DNA of 64,000 nt from contig NZ_BMLM01000001.1 of NCBI RefSeq assembly GCF_014645235.1, forward strand, positions 806,001 through 870,000, written 5' to 3'. The notes under the pieces are model-generated. The model made no database searches. It had not been told where the DNA came from and saw nothing but the letters and a program-made list of their open reading frames with translations. Each line of letters opens with the position of its first letter. The stretch's first letter is position 1. Of the stretch, positions 1 through 8,688 are shown one piece after another. This DNA is from Agrococcus terreus. GTDB lineage: Bacteria > Actinomycetota > Actinomycetes > Actinomycetales > Microbacteriaceae. Made by a program: the position numbers and the translations under genes.

Positions 1-1239
<1,239 letters not shown>

Positions 1240-1320
1240 TGCGGCTGGCTGGGCGCTGCGGCGCGCCCGGCGGCCGCCGGGGCGCCGGGCGCCGGCAACC
1301 TCCCCGCAACCTGCGGCTTG

Positions 1321-1326
1321 TACGAT
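1321..1326 (+). promoter_or_regulatory. Candidate -10 for add
   Basis: TACGAT lies 38 bases before the adenosine deaminase ATG, with no clear -35. It would give a leader of about 30 bases carrying the GGAG ribosome-binding site at 1356-1359. A weak prediction. Confidence 0.35.
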
Positions 1327-1364
1327 CGACCCGCACCACTTCGCGATCGGACGATGGAGACGAG

Positions 1365-2471
1365 ATGAGCCGCTACGAGGTCGACGGCGTCGACATCCAG
1401 AGCCTGCCCAAGGTCAGCCTCCACGACCACCTCGACGGCGGGCTGCGGCCCCAGACGATCGTCGAGCTGGCCGACGAGGTGGGCCTCGAGCTGCCGGCCG
1501 CCGACGGCCCCTCGCTCGGCGCGTGGTTCGCGCAGCGGTCGAACTCCGGCTCGCTGCCCGAGTACCTCACGACCTTCGACATCACGACCGCGGTGATGCA
1601 GACCGAGCACGGCCTGCACCGCGTCGCGAAGGAGTTCGTGCTCGACCTCGCCGAGGACGGCGTCATCTACGGCGAGATCCGCTGGGCGCCCGAGCAGCAC
1701 CTGCAGCGCGGCCTCTCGCTCGACGCGGCCGTCGAGGCCGTCCAGGCGGGCATCGACGAGGCGATCGGGCTCGTCGAGACGCACGGCGGCAGCATCCGCG
1801 TGGGCCAGCTCATCAGCGCCATGCGCCACCTCGACCGCGGCGACGAGATCGCCGAGCTCGCGCTCCGGCACCGCGACGCGGGCGCCGTCGGCTTCGACAT
1901 CGCAGGCCCCGAGGCGGGCTTCCCGGCCTCGCGCCTCGCCTCCGCCTTCGACATCCTCGCCAAGGCGCACTTCCCGGCGACGGTGCACGCGGGCGAGGGC
2001 GACGGCATCGAGTCGATCAAGGACGCGCTCTTCTCGGGCCGCGCCCTGCGCCTCGGCCACGGCACGCGCATCGCCGAGGACATCGCCGTCGAGGAGGAGT
2101 CGGACGACGCGATCGTCGTGCGCCTCGGCGAGACGGCCGAGTGGGTGAAGGACCGCCAGATCGCCCTCGAGGTGAGCCCGAGCTCCAACCTGCAGACCGG
2201 CACGATCGCGCAGTGGGGCGAGGAGCTCGCCGACCACCCCATCGACCTGCTGCTCCAGCTCGGCTTCGCGGTGACCGTGAACGTCGACAACCGCCTGCAG
2301 TCGGGCACCTCGCTCACGCGCGAGCTCGGGCTGCTGGTGGAGGCGTTCGAGTGGGATCTCGACGACCTCGAGCAGGTGCAGCAGAACGCGGCCGCCGCGG
2401 CCTTCTGCTCCTTCGAGGAGCGCGAGGCGCTCGCCGACGAGATCGCCGACGGGTTCGACCGCCTGCGATGA
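1365..2471 (+). CDS. add: Adenosine deaminase
   Basis: Deaminates adenosine/deoxyadenosine to inosine/deoxyinosine in purine salvage (368 aa). The zinc-binding HxH is H20-D-H22. Other active-site blocks visible are VHAGEGDG, the LGHGTR histidine, EVSPSSN and VNVDNR near the C terminus. The ATG at 1365 is preceded by GGAG 5 bases upstream and gives the expected N terminus just ahead of the HxH strand. The stop overlaps the ATG of the next gene (ATGA), so add and the EIIA gene are probably translationally coupled. Confidence 0.95.
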   Translation: MSRYEVDGVDIQSLPKVSLHDHLDGGLRPQTIVELADEVGLELPAADGPSLGAWFAQRSNSGSLPEYLTTFDITTAVMQTEHGLHRVAKEFVLDLAEDGVIYGEIRWAPEQHLQRGLSLDAAVEAVQAGIDEAIGLVETHGGSIRVGQLISAMRHLDRGDEIAELALRHRDAGAVGFDIAGPEAGFPASRLASAFDILAKAHFPATVHAGEGDGIESIKDALFSGRALRLGHGTRIAEDIAVEEESDDAIVVRLGETAEWVKDRQIALEVSPSSNLQTGTIAQWGEELADHPIDLLLQLGFAVTVNVDNRLQSGTSLTRELGLLVEAFEWDLDDLEQVQQNAAAAAFCSFEEREALADEIADGFDRLR

Positions 2472-2905
2472 CCCTGCCCCTCGACGACGCCTCCTTCTCG
2501 CCGGGGGTGCACGCCGCCGACTGGCGCGCCGCCGTGCGCGCGGCCGGCGTCGACCTCGTGCACGCGGGCGCGGTCGGCCGCGCCTACGTCGACGAGATGG
2601 TGCGGCAGATCGAGGACGCCGGCCCCTACTGCGTCGTCGCGCCCGGCGTGGCCGTGCCGCACGCGAAGGCGAGCGCCGTGGTGCGCCGCGACGCGCTCGC
2701 GATCGTCGTGCTCGACGAGCCGGTCGCGTTCGGGCACGCGCACCACGACCCGGTGCGGGTCGTGATCGGGCTCGCCGCGACGAGCCCGCGCGGGCACCTG
2801 CGCATCCTCGCCGAGCTCGCGAACGAGCTCGACCGCCCCGGCGTCATCGAGCGGCTCGTGGCCGCCGAGTCGCGCGAGGCGGCGGTGGCGGCGCTCGGCG
2901 CCTGA
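2468..2905 (+). CDS. PTS EIIA domain protein (fructose/mannitol class)
   Basis: A 145-residue stand-alone EIIA of the mannitol/fructose class. The phosphoryl-accepting histidine is H65 in the GVAVPHAKA motif. EIIA normally relays phosphate from HPr to a sugar-specific EIIB, but no EIIB or EIIC gene is present in this window. It overlaps add by four bases, which suggests a link to nucleoside or pentose use, or a regulatory EIIA. It could instead partner a distant ascorbate/fructose-type permease. Fold assignment is firm; substrate is unknown. Confidence 0.85.
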   Translation: MTLPLDDASFSPGVHAADWRAAVRAAGVDLVHAGAVGRAYVDEMVRQIEDAGPYCVVAPGVAVPHAKASAVVRRDALAIVVLDEPVAFGHAHHDPVRVVIGLAATSPRGHLRILAELANELDRPGVIERLVAAESREAAVAALGA

Positions 2906-2921
2906 GCGGGCCGAACGCGGA

Positions 2922-3341
2922 TCAGTCGGTCATCGGGCGCGCGGCGGTGCGCAGGTGCGAGCCGTCGGGCGCGTGGCCCGGGTCGTGGCCGGTCTCGACG
3001 ATGCGGTTCGCGTCGTCGACGAACACCACCGAGGGGTGGAAGGCGCGCGCCTCCGCGTCGTCGAGCTGCGCGTAGGCGATGACGATGACGGTGTCGCCGA
3101 CGTGCACGAGCCGCGCGGCCGCGCCGTTGACGCACAGGATGCCGGACCCGCGCTCGCCGGGGATCGCGTAGGTCGTGAGCCGCGCGCCGTTGTCGACGTC
3201 GACGATGTCGACCTGCTGGCCGGGCAGGATGTCGGCCGCGTCGAGGAGGTCCTCGTCGACCGTGAGCGAGCCCACGTAGTGCAGCTCCGCCTGCGTCACC
3301 GTCGCCCGGTGGATCTTGCCCTGCAGCATCGTGCGCAGCAT
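2922..3341 (-). CDS. panD: Aspartate 1-decarboxylase
   Basis: Makes beta-alanine from L-aspartate for pantothenate/CoA synthesis. It is a 139-residue pyruvoyl enzyme made as a zymogen that self-cleaves between G24 and S25 ([11 protein letters not shown]), Ser25 becoming the pyruvoyl group. Residues K9 and R12, the [10 protein letters not shown] block and the [19 protein letters not shown] block all match the family. The ATG at 3341 was chosen over upstream in-frame starts because it gives the standard MLRTML start and has AGGGGA about 8 bases upstream. It is convergent with the EIIA gene, 16 bases apart. Confidence 0.95.
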   Translation of the reverse strand: MLRTMLQGKIHRATVTQAELHYVGSLTVDEDLLDAADILPGQQVDIVDVDNGARLTTYAIPGERGSGILCVNGAAARLVHVGDTVIVIAYAQLDDAEARAFHPSVVFVDDANRIVETGHDPGHAPDGSHLRTAARPMTD

Positions 3342-3455
3342 CCGAAGGTCCCCTCTCGCCCGCCCCGGTCGGGCGGCTCCGGGGCTCAATCCTGCCACCG
3401 ACGGCGAGGGCCGGGCTCCGCCCTGAGCGAAGGCCGGCCCCCGATCCCGGATGCG

Positions 3456-5099
3456 TCAGCCGAGCAGCGGCCGCACGGCCTCGGCGATCGCGTCGACCTT
3501 CTCCTGCGCCGCGCGCACCCGCTGGGCGGGGGAGCCCTCGTGCGAGACGGCGTCGATGTACACCTTCACCTTCGGCTCGGTGCCGGAGGGCCGCACCATG
3601 ACGCGCGTGCCGTCGGCGAGCGCGAAGCGCAGGATGTCGCCGATCGACCCGTGCTCGGGCAGGGAGAGATCGTCGGCGGCGGTCACCGCGAGGCCCGCGA
3701 GCGAGGCGGGCGGCTCGGCGCGCAGCGCCGCCATGATCGCCGGGATGCGGGCGAGGTCGGTGACGCGCACCGACACCTGGCCCGACGCGAACGCCCCGAA
3801 CTCGCCTGCGAGCGCCAGCAGCTCCTCGGCGAGCGACGAGCCGCGCTCGTGCAGATCGCCGGCGAGGGTGAGCACGCGCACGAGCGCCGAGATGCCGTCC
3901 TTGTCGCGCACGGTGCCGGGGTTCACGAGGTAGCCGAGGGCCTCCTCGTAGCCGTACACGAGGTCCGGCACGCGCGAGACCCACTTGAAGCCCGTGAGCG
4001 TCTGCACGAACTCCAGCCCATGCGCCTCGGCGATCGCGCCGAGGCCGGGGGAGGAGACGACGGATGCGGCGAGCACGCCGCGGCCGCGGGCCGAGCGGGC
4101 GGCGTCCCAGCCGAGCAGCAGCCCCACCTCGTTGCCGGTGAGCATCCGCCAGCCGCCGTCCTCCGGCACGGCGACCGCGAGGCGGTCGGCGTCGGGGTCG
4201 TTGGCGAGCACGAGGTCGGCGTCCTCCGCGGTCGCGAGCGCGAACGCGAGGTCGAGCGCGCCCGGCTCCTCGGGGTTCGGGAAGTCGACGGTGGGGAAGG
4301 CTGCGTCCGGCTGCGCCTGCTCGGGCACGGTCGTGACGGGCGGGAAGCCTGCGGCGTCGAGCACCGCCTCGACCGTCTCGAGGCCGACGCCGTGCATGGG
4401 CGTGTAGACCACGCGCGGGCCGCCCTCGTGGGCCGGCTGGCCGAGCGACGCGGTGGCGGCGACGTACGCCTCCCACACGCCCTCGCCCGCCGTCTCCACC
4501 TGGCCGCGCGGGTACTCCGAGACGGGCGTCGCCGCCGCGCGCTCGATGAGCGCCGCGATCTCGCCGTCGACGGGCGGCACGATCTGGCTGCCCTCGTCGT
4601 CGCCGCCGAGGTACACCTTGTAGCCGTTGTCGCCGGGCGGGTTGTGGCTCGCCGTCACCATGACGCCCGCGCTCGTGCCGAGGTGCCGCACCGCGAACGC
4701 GGTCACGGGCGTCGGCAGCAGGCGCGGCAGCAGGATGGCGCGCACGCCCGCGCCCGCGAAGACCTCGGCGGCGTCGCGCGCGAACACCTCGGAGCCGCGA
4801 CGGCCGTCCCAGCCGATGACGATCGAGGGATGCGGCTCGCGCGCGAGCAGGAACGCGGCGAGGCCCGCGGAGGCCTGCTGCACCGTGACCCGGTTCATGC
4901 GGTTCGGGCCGGCGCCGATCGCGCCGCGCAGCCCGGCGGTGCCGAACTGCAGGCGCCCGCGGAACGCATCCGCGAGCTCCGCGACGGCCAGCTCGTCGCC
5001 GCCCTCGGCGGCCGCGATCGTCGCCTCGAGCTCGGCTCGCGTCTCCGCGTCGACGTCGGCCGCGGCCCAAGCGCGCGCGACCTCGACGGCGGAGCTCAC
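3456..5099 (-). CDS. Phospho-sugar mutase (phosphomannomutase/phosphoglucomutase family)
   Basis: Alpha-D-phosphohexomutase of 547 aa, interconverting sugar-6-phosphate and sugar-1-phosphate. The phosphoserine loop is TASHNP with S151, the metal loop is NDPDADR, the sugar-recognition GEE-type loop is degenerate here, and the C-terminal phosphate site is VRPSGTEPK. The GTG start overlaps the deoD stop (GTGA), so the two form a coupled unit. Next to a nucleoside phosphorylase it may act as a phosphopentomutase-like salvage enzyme (ribose-1-P to ribose-5-P). PgmB/ManB activity is the other reading and would serve the rhamnose/mannose glycan genes further right. Confidence 0.88.
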   Translation of the reverse strand: MSSAVEVARAWAAADVDAETRAELEATIAAAEGGDELAVAELADAFRGRLQFGTAGLRGAIGAGPNRMNRVTVQQASAGLAAFLLAREPHPSIVIGWDGRRGSEVFARDAAEVFAGAGVRAILLPRLLPTPVTAFAVRHLGTSAGVMVTASHNPPGDNGYKVYLGGDDEGSQIVPPVDGEIAALIERAAATPVSEYPRGQVETAGEGVWEAYVAATASLGQPAHEGGPRVVYTPMHGVGLETVEAVLDAAGFPPVTTVPEQAQPDAAFPTVDFPNPEEPGALDLAFALATAEDADLVLANDPDADRLAVAVPEDGGWRMLTGNEVGLLLGWDAARSARGRGVLAASVVSSPGLGAIAEAHGLEFVQTLTGFKWVSRVPDLVYGYEEALGYLVNPGTVRDKDGISALVRVLTLAGDLHERGSSLAEELLALAGEFGAFASGQVSVRVTDLARIPAIMAALRAEPPASLAGLAVTAADDLSLPEHGSIGDILRFALADGTRVMVRPSGTEPKVKVYIDAVSHEGSPAQRVRAAQEKVDAIAEAVRPLLG

Positions 5100-5926
5100 G
5101 CGGCCTCCCCGATCGCGCCGACGACGTCGGCGAGCAGGCGCGAGATGCGGCCCTCGGCGGCCTGGCCGGCCTCGATGACCTCCTCGTGCGAGAGGGGCGT
5201 CGACTGGATGCCGGCGGCGAGGTTCGTGATGAGCGAGAGGCCGAGCACCTCCATGCCCGCCTCCCGGGCGGCGATCGCCTCGAGCGCCGTCGACATGCCG
5301 CAGATGTGGCCGCCGATCGCCTTGGCCATCTGGACCTCCGCCGGCGTCTCGTAGTGGGGCCCGCGGAACTGCACGTAGACGCCCTCGTCGAGCGAGGCGT
5401 CGACGGTGCGGGCGATGTCGCGGAGGCGCGGCGCGTAGAGGTCGGTGAGGTCGACGAAGGTGGCGCCCTCGAGCGGCGAGTCGGCGGTGAGGTTGATGTG
5501 GTCGCTGATGAGCACGGGCTGGCCGGGCTCCCAGCGGTCCTTGATGCCGCCGGCGCCGTTCGTGAGCACCATCACCTTGGCGCCCGCCGCGGCGGCGGTG
5601 CGCACCGAGTGCACGACCCGGCGCACGCCGTGGCCCTCGTAGTAGTGGGTGCGCGCGCCGATGACGAGGGCGCGGCGGCCGTCGTCGAGCAGGATCGAGC
5701 GGAGCGTGCCCACGTGGCCCTCGAGCGCGGGCTTCGAGAAGCCGGTCACGTCGGTGGCGGGGATCGTGTGGGTCGTCTCGCCGAGCAGGTCGGCGGCCTT
5801 CGCCCAGCCGGAGCCGAGCGTCAGCGCGATGTCGTGGCTCTCGACGCCGGTGATGCGGCGGATGTCGTCGGCGGCGGCGGCGGCGACGGCCTTCGGGTCG
5901 GCGGGGTGGTCGAGCGGGTGCGTCAT
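5096..5926 (-). CDS. Purine nucleoside phosphorylase
   Basis: Phosphorolysis of inosine/guanosine-type nucleosides (276 aa, PNP/MTAP trimeric class). The phosphate site LTLGSGW, RTHYYEGH, the VLTNGAGGI block and the MSTALEAIAAREAG purine site are all visible. An in-frame GTG three codons upstream (5935) exists. I prefer the ATG at 5926 because TAGAGT (5934-5939) ends exactly seven bases before it, as in other leaderless genes here. It precedes the phospho-sugar mutase with a four-base overlap, which fits a nucleoside-salvage operon. Confidence 0.92.
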   Translation of the reverse strand: MTHPLDHPADPKAVAAAAADDIRRITGVESHDIALTLGSGWAKAADLLGETTHTIPATDVTGFSKPALEGHVGTLRSILLDDGRRALVIGARTHYYEGHGVRRVVHSVRTAAAAGAKVMVLTNGAGGIKDRWEPGQPVLISDHINLTADSPLEGATFVDLTDLYAPRLRDIARTVDASLDEGVYVQFRGPHYETPAEVQMAKAIGGHICGMSTALEAIAAREAGMEVLGLSLITNLAAGIQSTPLSHEEVIEAGQAAEGRISRLLADVVGAIGEAA

Positions 5927-5933
5927 GCCGCCC

Positions 5934-5939
5934 ACTCTA
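5934..5939 (-). promoter_or_regulatory. -10 hexamer of a leaderless promoter (PNP)
   Basis: TAGAGT on the minus strand, seven bases before the PNP ATG at 5926, with no Shine-Dalgarno between. It decides against the GTG at 5935, which would lie inside this box. Confidence 0.55.
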
Positions 5940-6005
5940 GGCGGCGGGCGCCGGGCATCCGGGGCGGACGCGGCGGACTCGGCGGGCGGGATCCTGCCGC
6001 TCGCC

Positions 6006-6011
6006 TAGGCT
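6006..6011 (+). promoter_or_regulatory. -10 hexamer of a leaderless promoter (yaeQ)
   Basis: TAGGCT ends seven bases before the YaeQ ATG at 6019; no ribosome-binding site is present. Confidence 0.55.
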
Positions 6012-6018
6012 CGATCGC

Positions 6019-6558
6019 ATGGCCATCGGCGCGACGATCCACACCTTCGACGTGCAGCTCTCGGACGTCGACCGCGGCGTCTACGAGGAGCTGACGCTCA
6101 AGGTCGCCCAGCACCCCTCCGAGACGGCGCAGTTCATGGTCACGCGCGTGCTCGCCCTCTGCCTCGAGCACGAGGAGGGCATCGGCTTCGGCGACGGCCT
6201 CTCGGGCGGCGACGAGCCCGCCGTGCTCGCCCGCGACCTCACCGGCGCCCTCACGGCCTGGATCGAGATCGGCGCGCCCGAGGCCGAGCGGGTGCACCGC
6301 GGCAGCATGGCCGCCGATCGCACCGCCGTGTACACGCACCGCGACCCCGACAAGGTGGCCGGCCGCTGGGTCGGGAAGCGCATCCACCGCGCCGAGGATG
6401 TCCGGCTCGTCTCGTTCGACCCCGGCTTCGTCGAGGCGGTCGCGGATGCGGTGACGCGGCGCACGAGCATGTCGGTGTCGCGCACCGAGGGCACCCTCTA
6501 CGTCGAGGTCAACGGCACGTCGCTCATGAGCGAGGTGCACGAGCGCACCGCGGGCTGA
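6019..6558 (+). CDS. YaeQ family protein
   Basis: A 179-residue protein matching the YaeQ family, a PD-(D/E)xK nuclease-like fold whose E. coli member was isolated as suppressing loss of RfaH; its biochemical role is unsettled. Visible family blocks are the N-terminal IHTFDVQLSDVDRGVYEEL, QHPSETAQFMVTRVLA and VARDLTGALTAWIEIG-like segments, and the C-terminal LYVEVNG strand. It is monocistronic, with its own leaderless-type promoter and about 30 bases before the next gene. The family call is good; the function is unknown. Confidence 0.88.
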   Translation: MAIGATIHTFDVQLSDVDRGVYEELTLKVAQHPSETAQFMVTRVLALCLEHEEGIGFGDGLSGGDEPAVLARDLTGALTAWIEIGAPEAERVHRGSMAADRTAVYTHRDPDKVAGRWVGKRIHRAEDVRLVSFDPGFVEAVADAVTRRTSMSVSRTEGTLYVEVNGTSLMSEVHERTAG

Positions 6559-6589
6559 CCGCTGGCGCCGCATCCCGTCAGGGTGCGGG

Positions 6590-8035
6590 ATGATGGAGCG
6601 CGTGAGTGCATTCGAGCGCAGGCAGCGCGTGGTCATCATCGGCGGCGGTCCCGGCGGCTACGAGGCCGCGCTCGCGGGCGCGAGGCTCGGGGCCGACGTG
6701 ACGCTCATCGAGCGCACGGGCGTCGGCGGCGCCGCGATCCTCACCGACGTCGTGCCCTCGAAGTCGCTCATCGCGACCGCCGAGTCGGCCGCCGCGATCC
6801 GCGACGCGAGCCAGCTCGGCGTGCAGTACTCGGTGCGGGGCGAGTCCGGGCGGCCGCAGCGGCCCGAGGTGAGCGTCAACCTCCGCGCCGTCAACCGTCG
6901 CCTGCTGTCGCTCGCGGCCAAGCAGTCGCTCGACATGAAGGCCGACCTCGAGAAGGCCGGCGTCACGATCGTGCAGGGCGAGGGCCGCCTCGAGGGCACG
7001 GGCCGCGTCGTCGTCTCCACCGGCAAGCAGGGCGCCGACTTCGACGAGTTCGAGGCCGACACGATCGTCGTCTCGGTCGGCGCGACGCCGCGCCAGCTGC
7101 CGAGCGCGATGCCCGACGGCGAGCGCATCCTCACCTGGACCCAGCTGTACGGCCTCGAGGAGGTGCCCGAGCACCTGATCGTCGTCGGCTCCGGCGTCAC
7201 GGGCGCCGAGTTCGCGAGCGCCTACTCGCTCATCGGCGCCGAGGTCACGCTCGTCTCGAGCCGCGACCAGGTGCTGCCGGGCGAGGACACCGATGCGGCC
7301 GCGGTCATCGAGGACGTCTTCCGGCGCCAGGGCATGCATGTGCTCTCGAAGTCGCGCGCCGAGCGCGTCGAGCGCACGGAGTCCGGGGTCGTCGTGCACC
7401 TCACCGACGGCCGCACCGTCGAGGGCTCGCACTGCCTCATGGCCGTCGGCTCGATCCCGAACACCGCGGGCATCGGCCTCGCGGAGGCGGGCATCGAGAT
7501 GGCGGAGTCCGGCCACATCCTCGTGAACCGCGTGGCCCGCACGAACCTCCCCAACGTCTACGCGGTCGGCGACTGCGCCGACGCGCTGCCGCTCGCGTCG
7601 GTCGCGTCGATGCAGGGCCGCACGGCGATGTTCCACGCGCTCGGCGACGCCGTGGACCCGATCTCGATGCGCACGGTCGCGTCGAACATCTTCACGCAGC
7701 CCGAGATCGCCACGGTCGGCTGGTCGCAGAAGCAGATCGAGGAGGGCGTCGCGCAGGGCGAGATCTACCGCATCGACCTCGCCACGAACGCCCGAGCGAA
7801 GATGATGGGCATCGAGGACGGCTTCGTGAAGCTCTTCGCCCGCACCGGCTCCGGCACGGTCATCGGCGGCGTCATCGTCGCCCCGAAGGCCTCCGAGCTC
7901 ATCTACCCTGTGACGATCGCGATGGAGCACCGCCTGACGGTCGACCAGCTCGCGCGCGTCTTCCCGGTCTTCCCGTCGCTCACCGGCTCGATCGCCGACG
8001 CGGCGCGCGCGATGCACCGCGTCGACGAGGGCTGA
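6590..8035 (+). CDS. LpdA-like flavoprotein (NAD(P)H-quinone dehydrogenase type) lacking redox cysteines
   Basis: A 481-residue member of the flavoprotein disulfide reductase superfamily: FAD-binding GGGPGG at 18-23, NAD-binding VVGSGVTGAEFA, and the FAD-closing AVGDCAD. The redox CxxxxC of true dihydrolipoyl dehydrogenases is gone; residues 49 and 54 are Ala and Val in the segment GGAAILTDVVPSK. The C-terminal His-Glu catalytic pair is also not evident. This matches the mycobacterial LpdA/Rv3303c type, which reduces quinones rather than disulfides. The first ATG has AGGG seven bases upstream; GTG 6602 is an alternative start. Confidence 0.88.
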   Translation: MMERVSAFERRQRVVIIGGGPGGYEAALAGARLGADVTLIERTGVGGAAILTDVVPSKSLIATAESAAAIRDASQLGVQYSVRGESGRPQRPEVSVNLRAVNRRLLSLAAKQSLDMKADLEKAGVTIVQGEGRLEGTGRVVVSTGKQGADFDEFEADTIVVSVGATPRQLPSAMPDGERILTWTQLYGLEEVPEHLIVVGSGVTGAEFASAYSLIGAEVTLVSSRDQVLPGEDTDAAAVIEDVFRRQGMHVLSKSRAERVERTESGVVVHLTDGRTVEGSHCLMAVGSIPNTAGIGLAEAGIEMAESGHILVNRVARTNLPNVYAVGDCADALPLASVASMQGRTAMFHALGDAVDPISMRTVASNIFTQPEIATVGWSQKQIEEGVAQGEIYRIDLATNARAKMMGIEDGFVKLFARTGSGTVIGGVIVAPKASELIYPVTIAMEHRLTVDQLARVFPVFPSLTGSIADAARAMHRVDEG

Positions 8036-8068
8036 CGCCGCGCGCCGCGACCCACGCCTCCCGCTGCT

Positions 8069-8126
8069 GGACCCGATCCTGCGCCGTGGACCCGAAGGTT
8101 CGGGTCCAGCGCGCAGGATCGGGTCC
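8069..8126. repeat. Nested palindrome, family A copy 1
   Basis: A 58-base hairpin with outer 16-base arms (GGACCCGATCCTGCGC at 8069-8084 and its exact complement at 8111-8126). They enclose an inner palindrome TGGACCCGAA/TTCGGGTCCA at 8087-8108. A near-identical element is at 17919-17978. It follows the LpdA-like gene and may end its transcript, though no T-run follows. The rest of 8036-8216 shows nothing else. Confidence 0.85.
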
Positions 8127-8216
8127 TTTCGCGTGCGCATGTCGAATCGGGGAGGCCCTCCGCGTCTTCCATGCGAGACTGCGACCGACGCGGTCCCTGA
8201 CGGAGAGGATGCGGCC

Positions 8217-8606
8217 ATGGTCGACCAGTACATGTTCCTGATCGTCGAGCCCGACTGGGACTCGGACGCCTACCAGGGCGACAGCGACCGCATCGAGGCG
8301 GAGTTCCCCGAGTTCGTGGTGTTCGAGCGCCGCGTCGAGGAGCTCGGGGCGAGGATCGTCGGCGGCAACGCCCTGCAGTCGCGGAAGCACGGCGGCACCG
8401 TGCGCCCCGGCCGAGACGGTCGCGAGCTGGAGGACGCCGTGTGGACCGATGGCGCGAGCCTCGAGAGCGATGAGGTGATCACGGGCTTCTACCTCGTCGA
8501 GGCGGAGTCGGACGAGGTGGCGAAGCAGCTCGCCGTCGGCGTGCCCACGGGCGGCCACGTCGAGTCGCGCAAGGTGTTCGACTTCGGCGGTGGCCAGGAG
8601 GGCTGA
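8217..8606 (+). CDS. YCII/DGPF-domain protein
   Basis: A 129-residue YCII-related (DGPF) protein, with the family's EVITGFYLVEAES strand and a variant of the D-G-P-F loop. Such proteins form small alpha-beta dimers and are characteristically encoded beside ECF42 sigma factors, which is exactly the case here: the sigma gene starts 83 bases downstream. The start at 8217 has GGAGAGG eight bases upstream. Upstream in-frame codons run back into the repeat region and are not credible. The molecular role of the family is not established; an accessory enzyme or a target of the sigma factor is likely. Confidence 0.85.
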   Translation: MVDQYMFLIVEPDWDSDAYQGDSDRIEAEFPEFVVFERRVEELGARIVGGNALQSRKHGGTVRPGRDGRELEDAVWTDGASLESDEVITGFYLVEAESDEVAKQLAVGVPTGGHVESRKVFDFGGGQEG

Positions 8607-8688
8607 GTCGGGTCCGAGGCGGGTGCCCCTGCCGGCGCCCGCCCACGGCCTCCTGACCCGTCCGGCCCGCGCGTGCCACGATGATCCC

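Noticed and set aside
8133-8606. Longer YCII protein starting at 8133
   Set aside because: The extra 28 residues are low-complexity and begin seven bases after the family A hairpin; the ATG at 8217 has a proper ribosome-binding site and the expected family N terminus.
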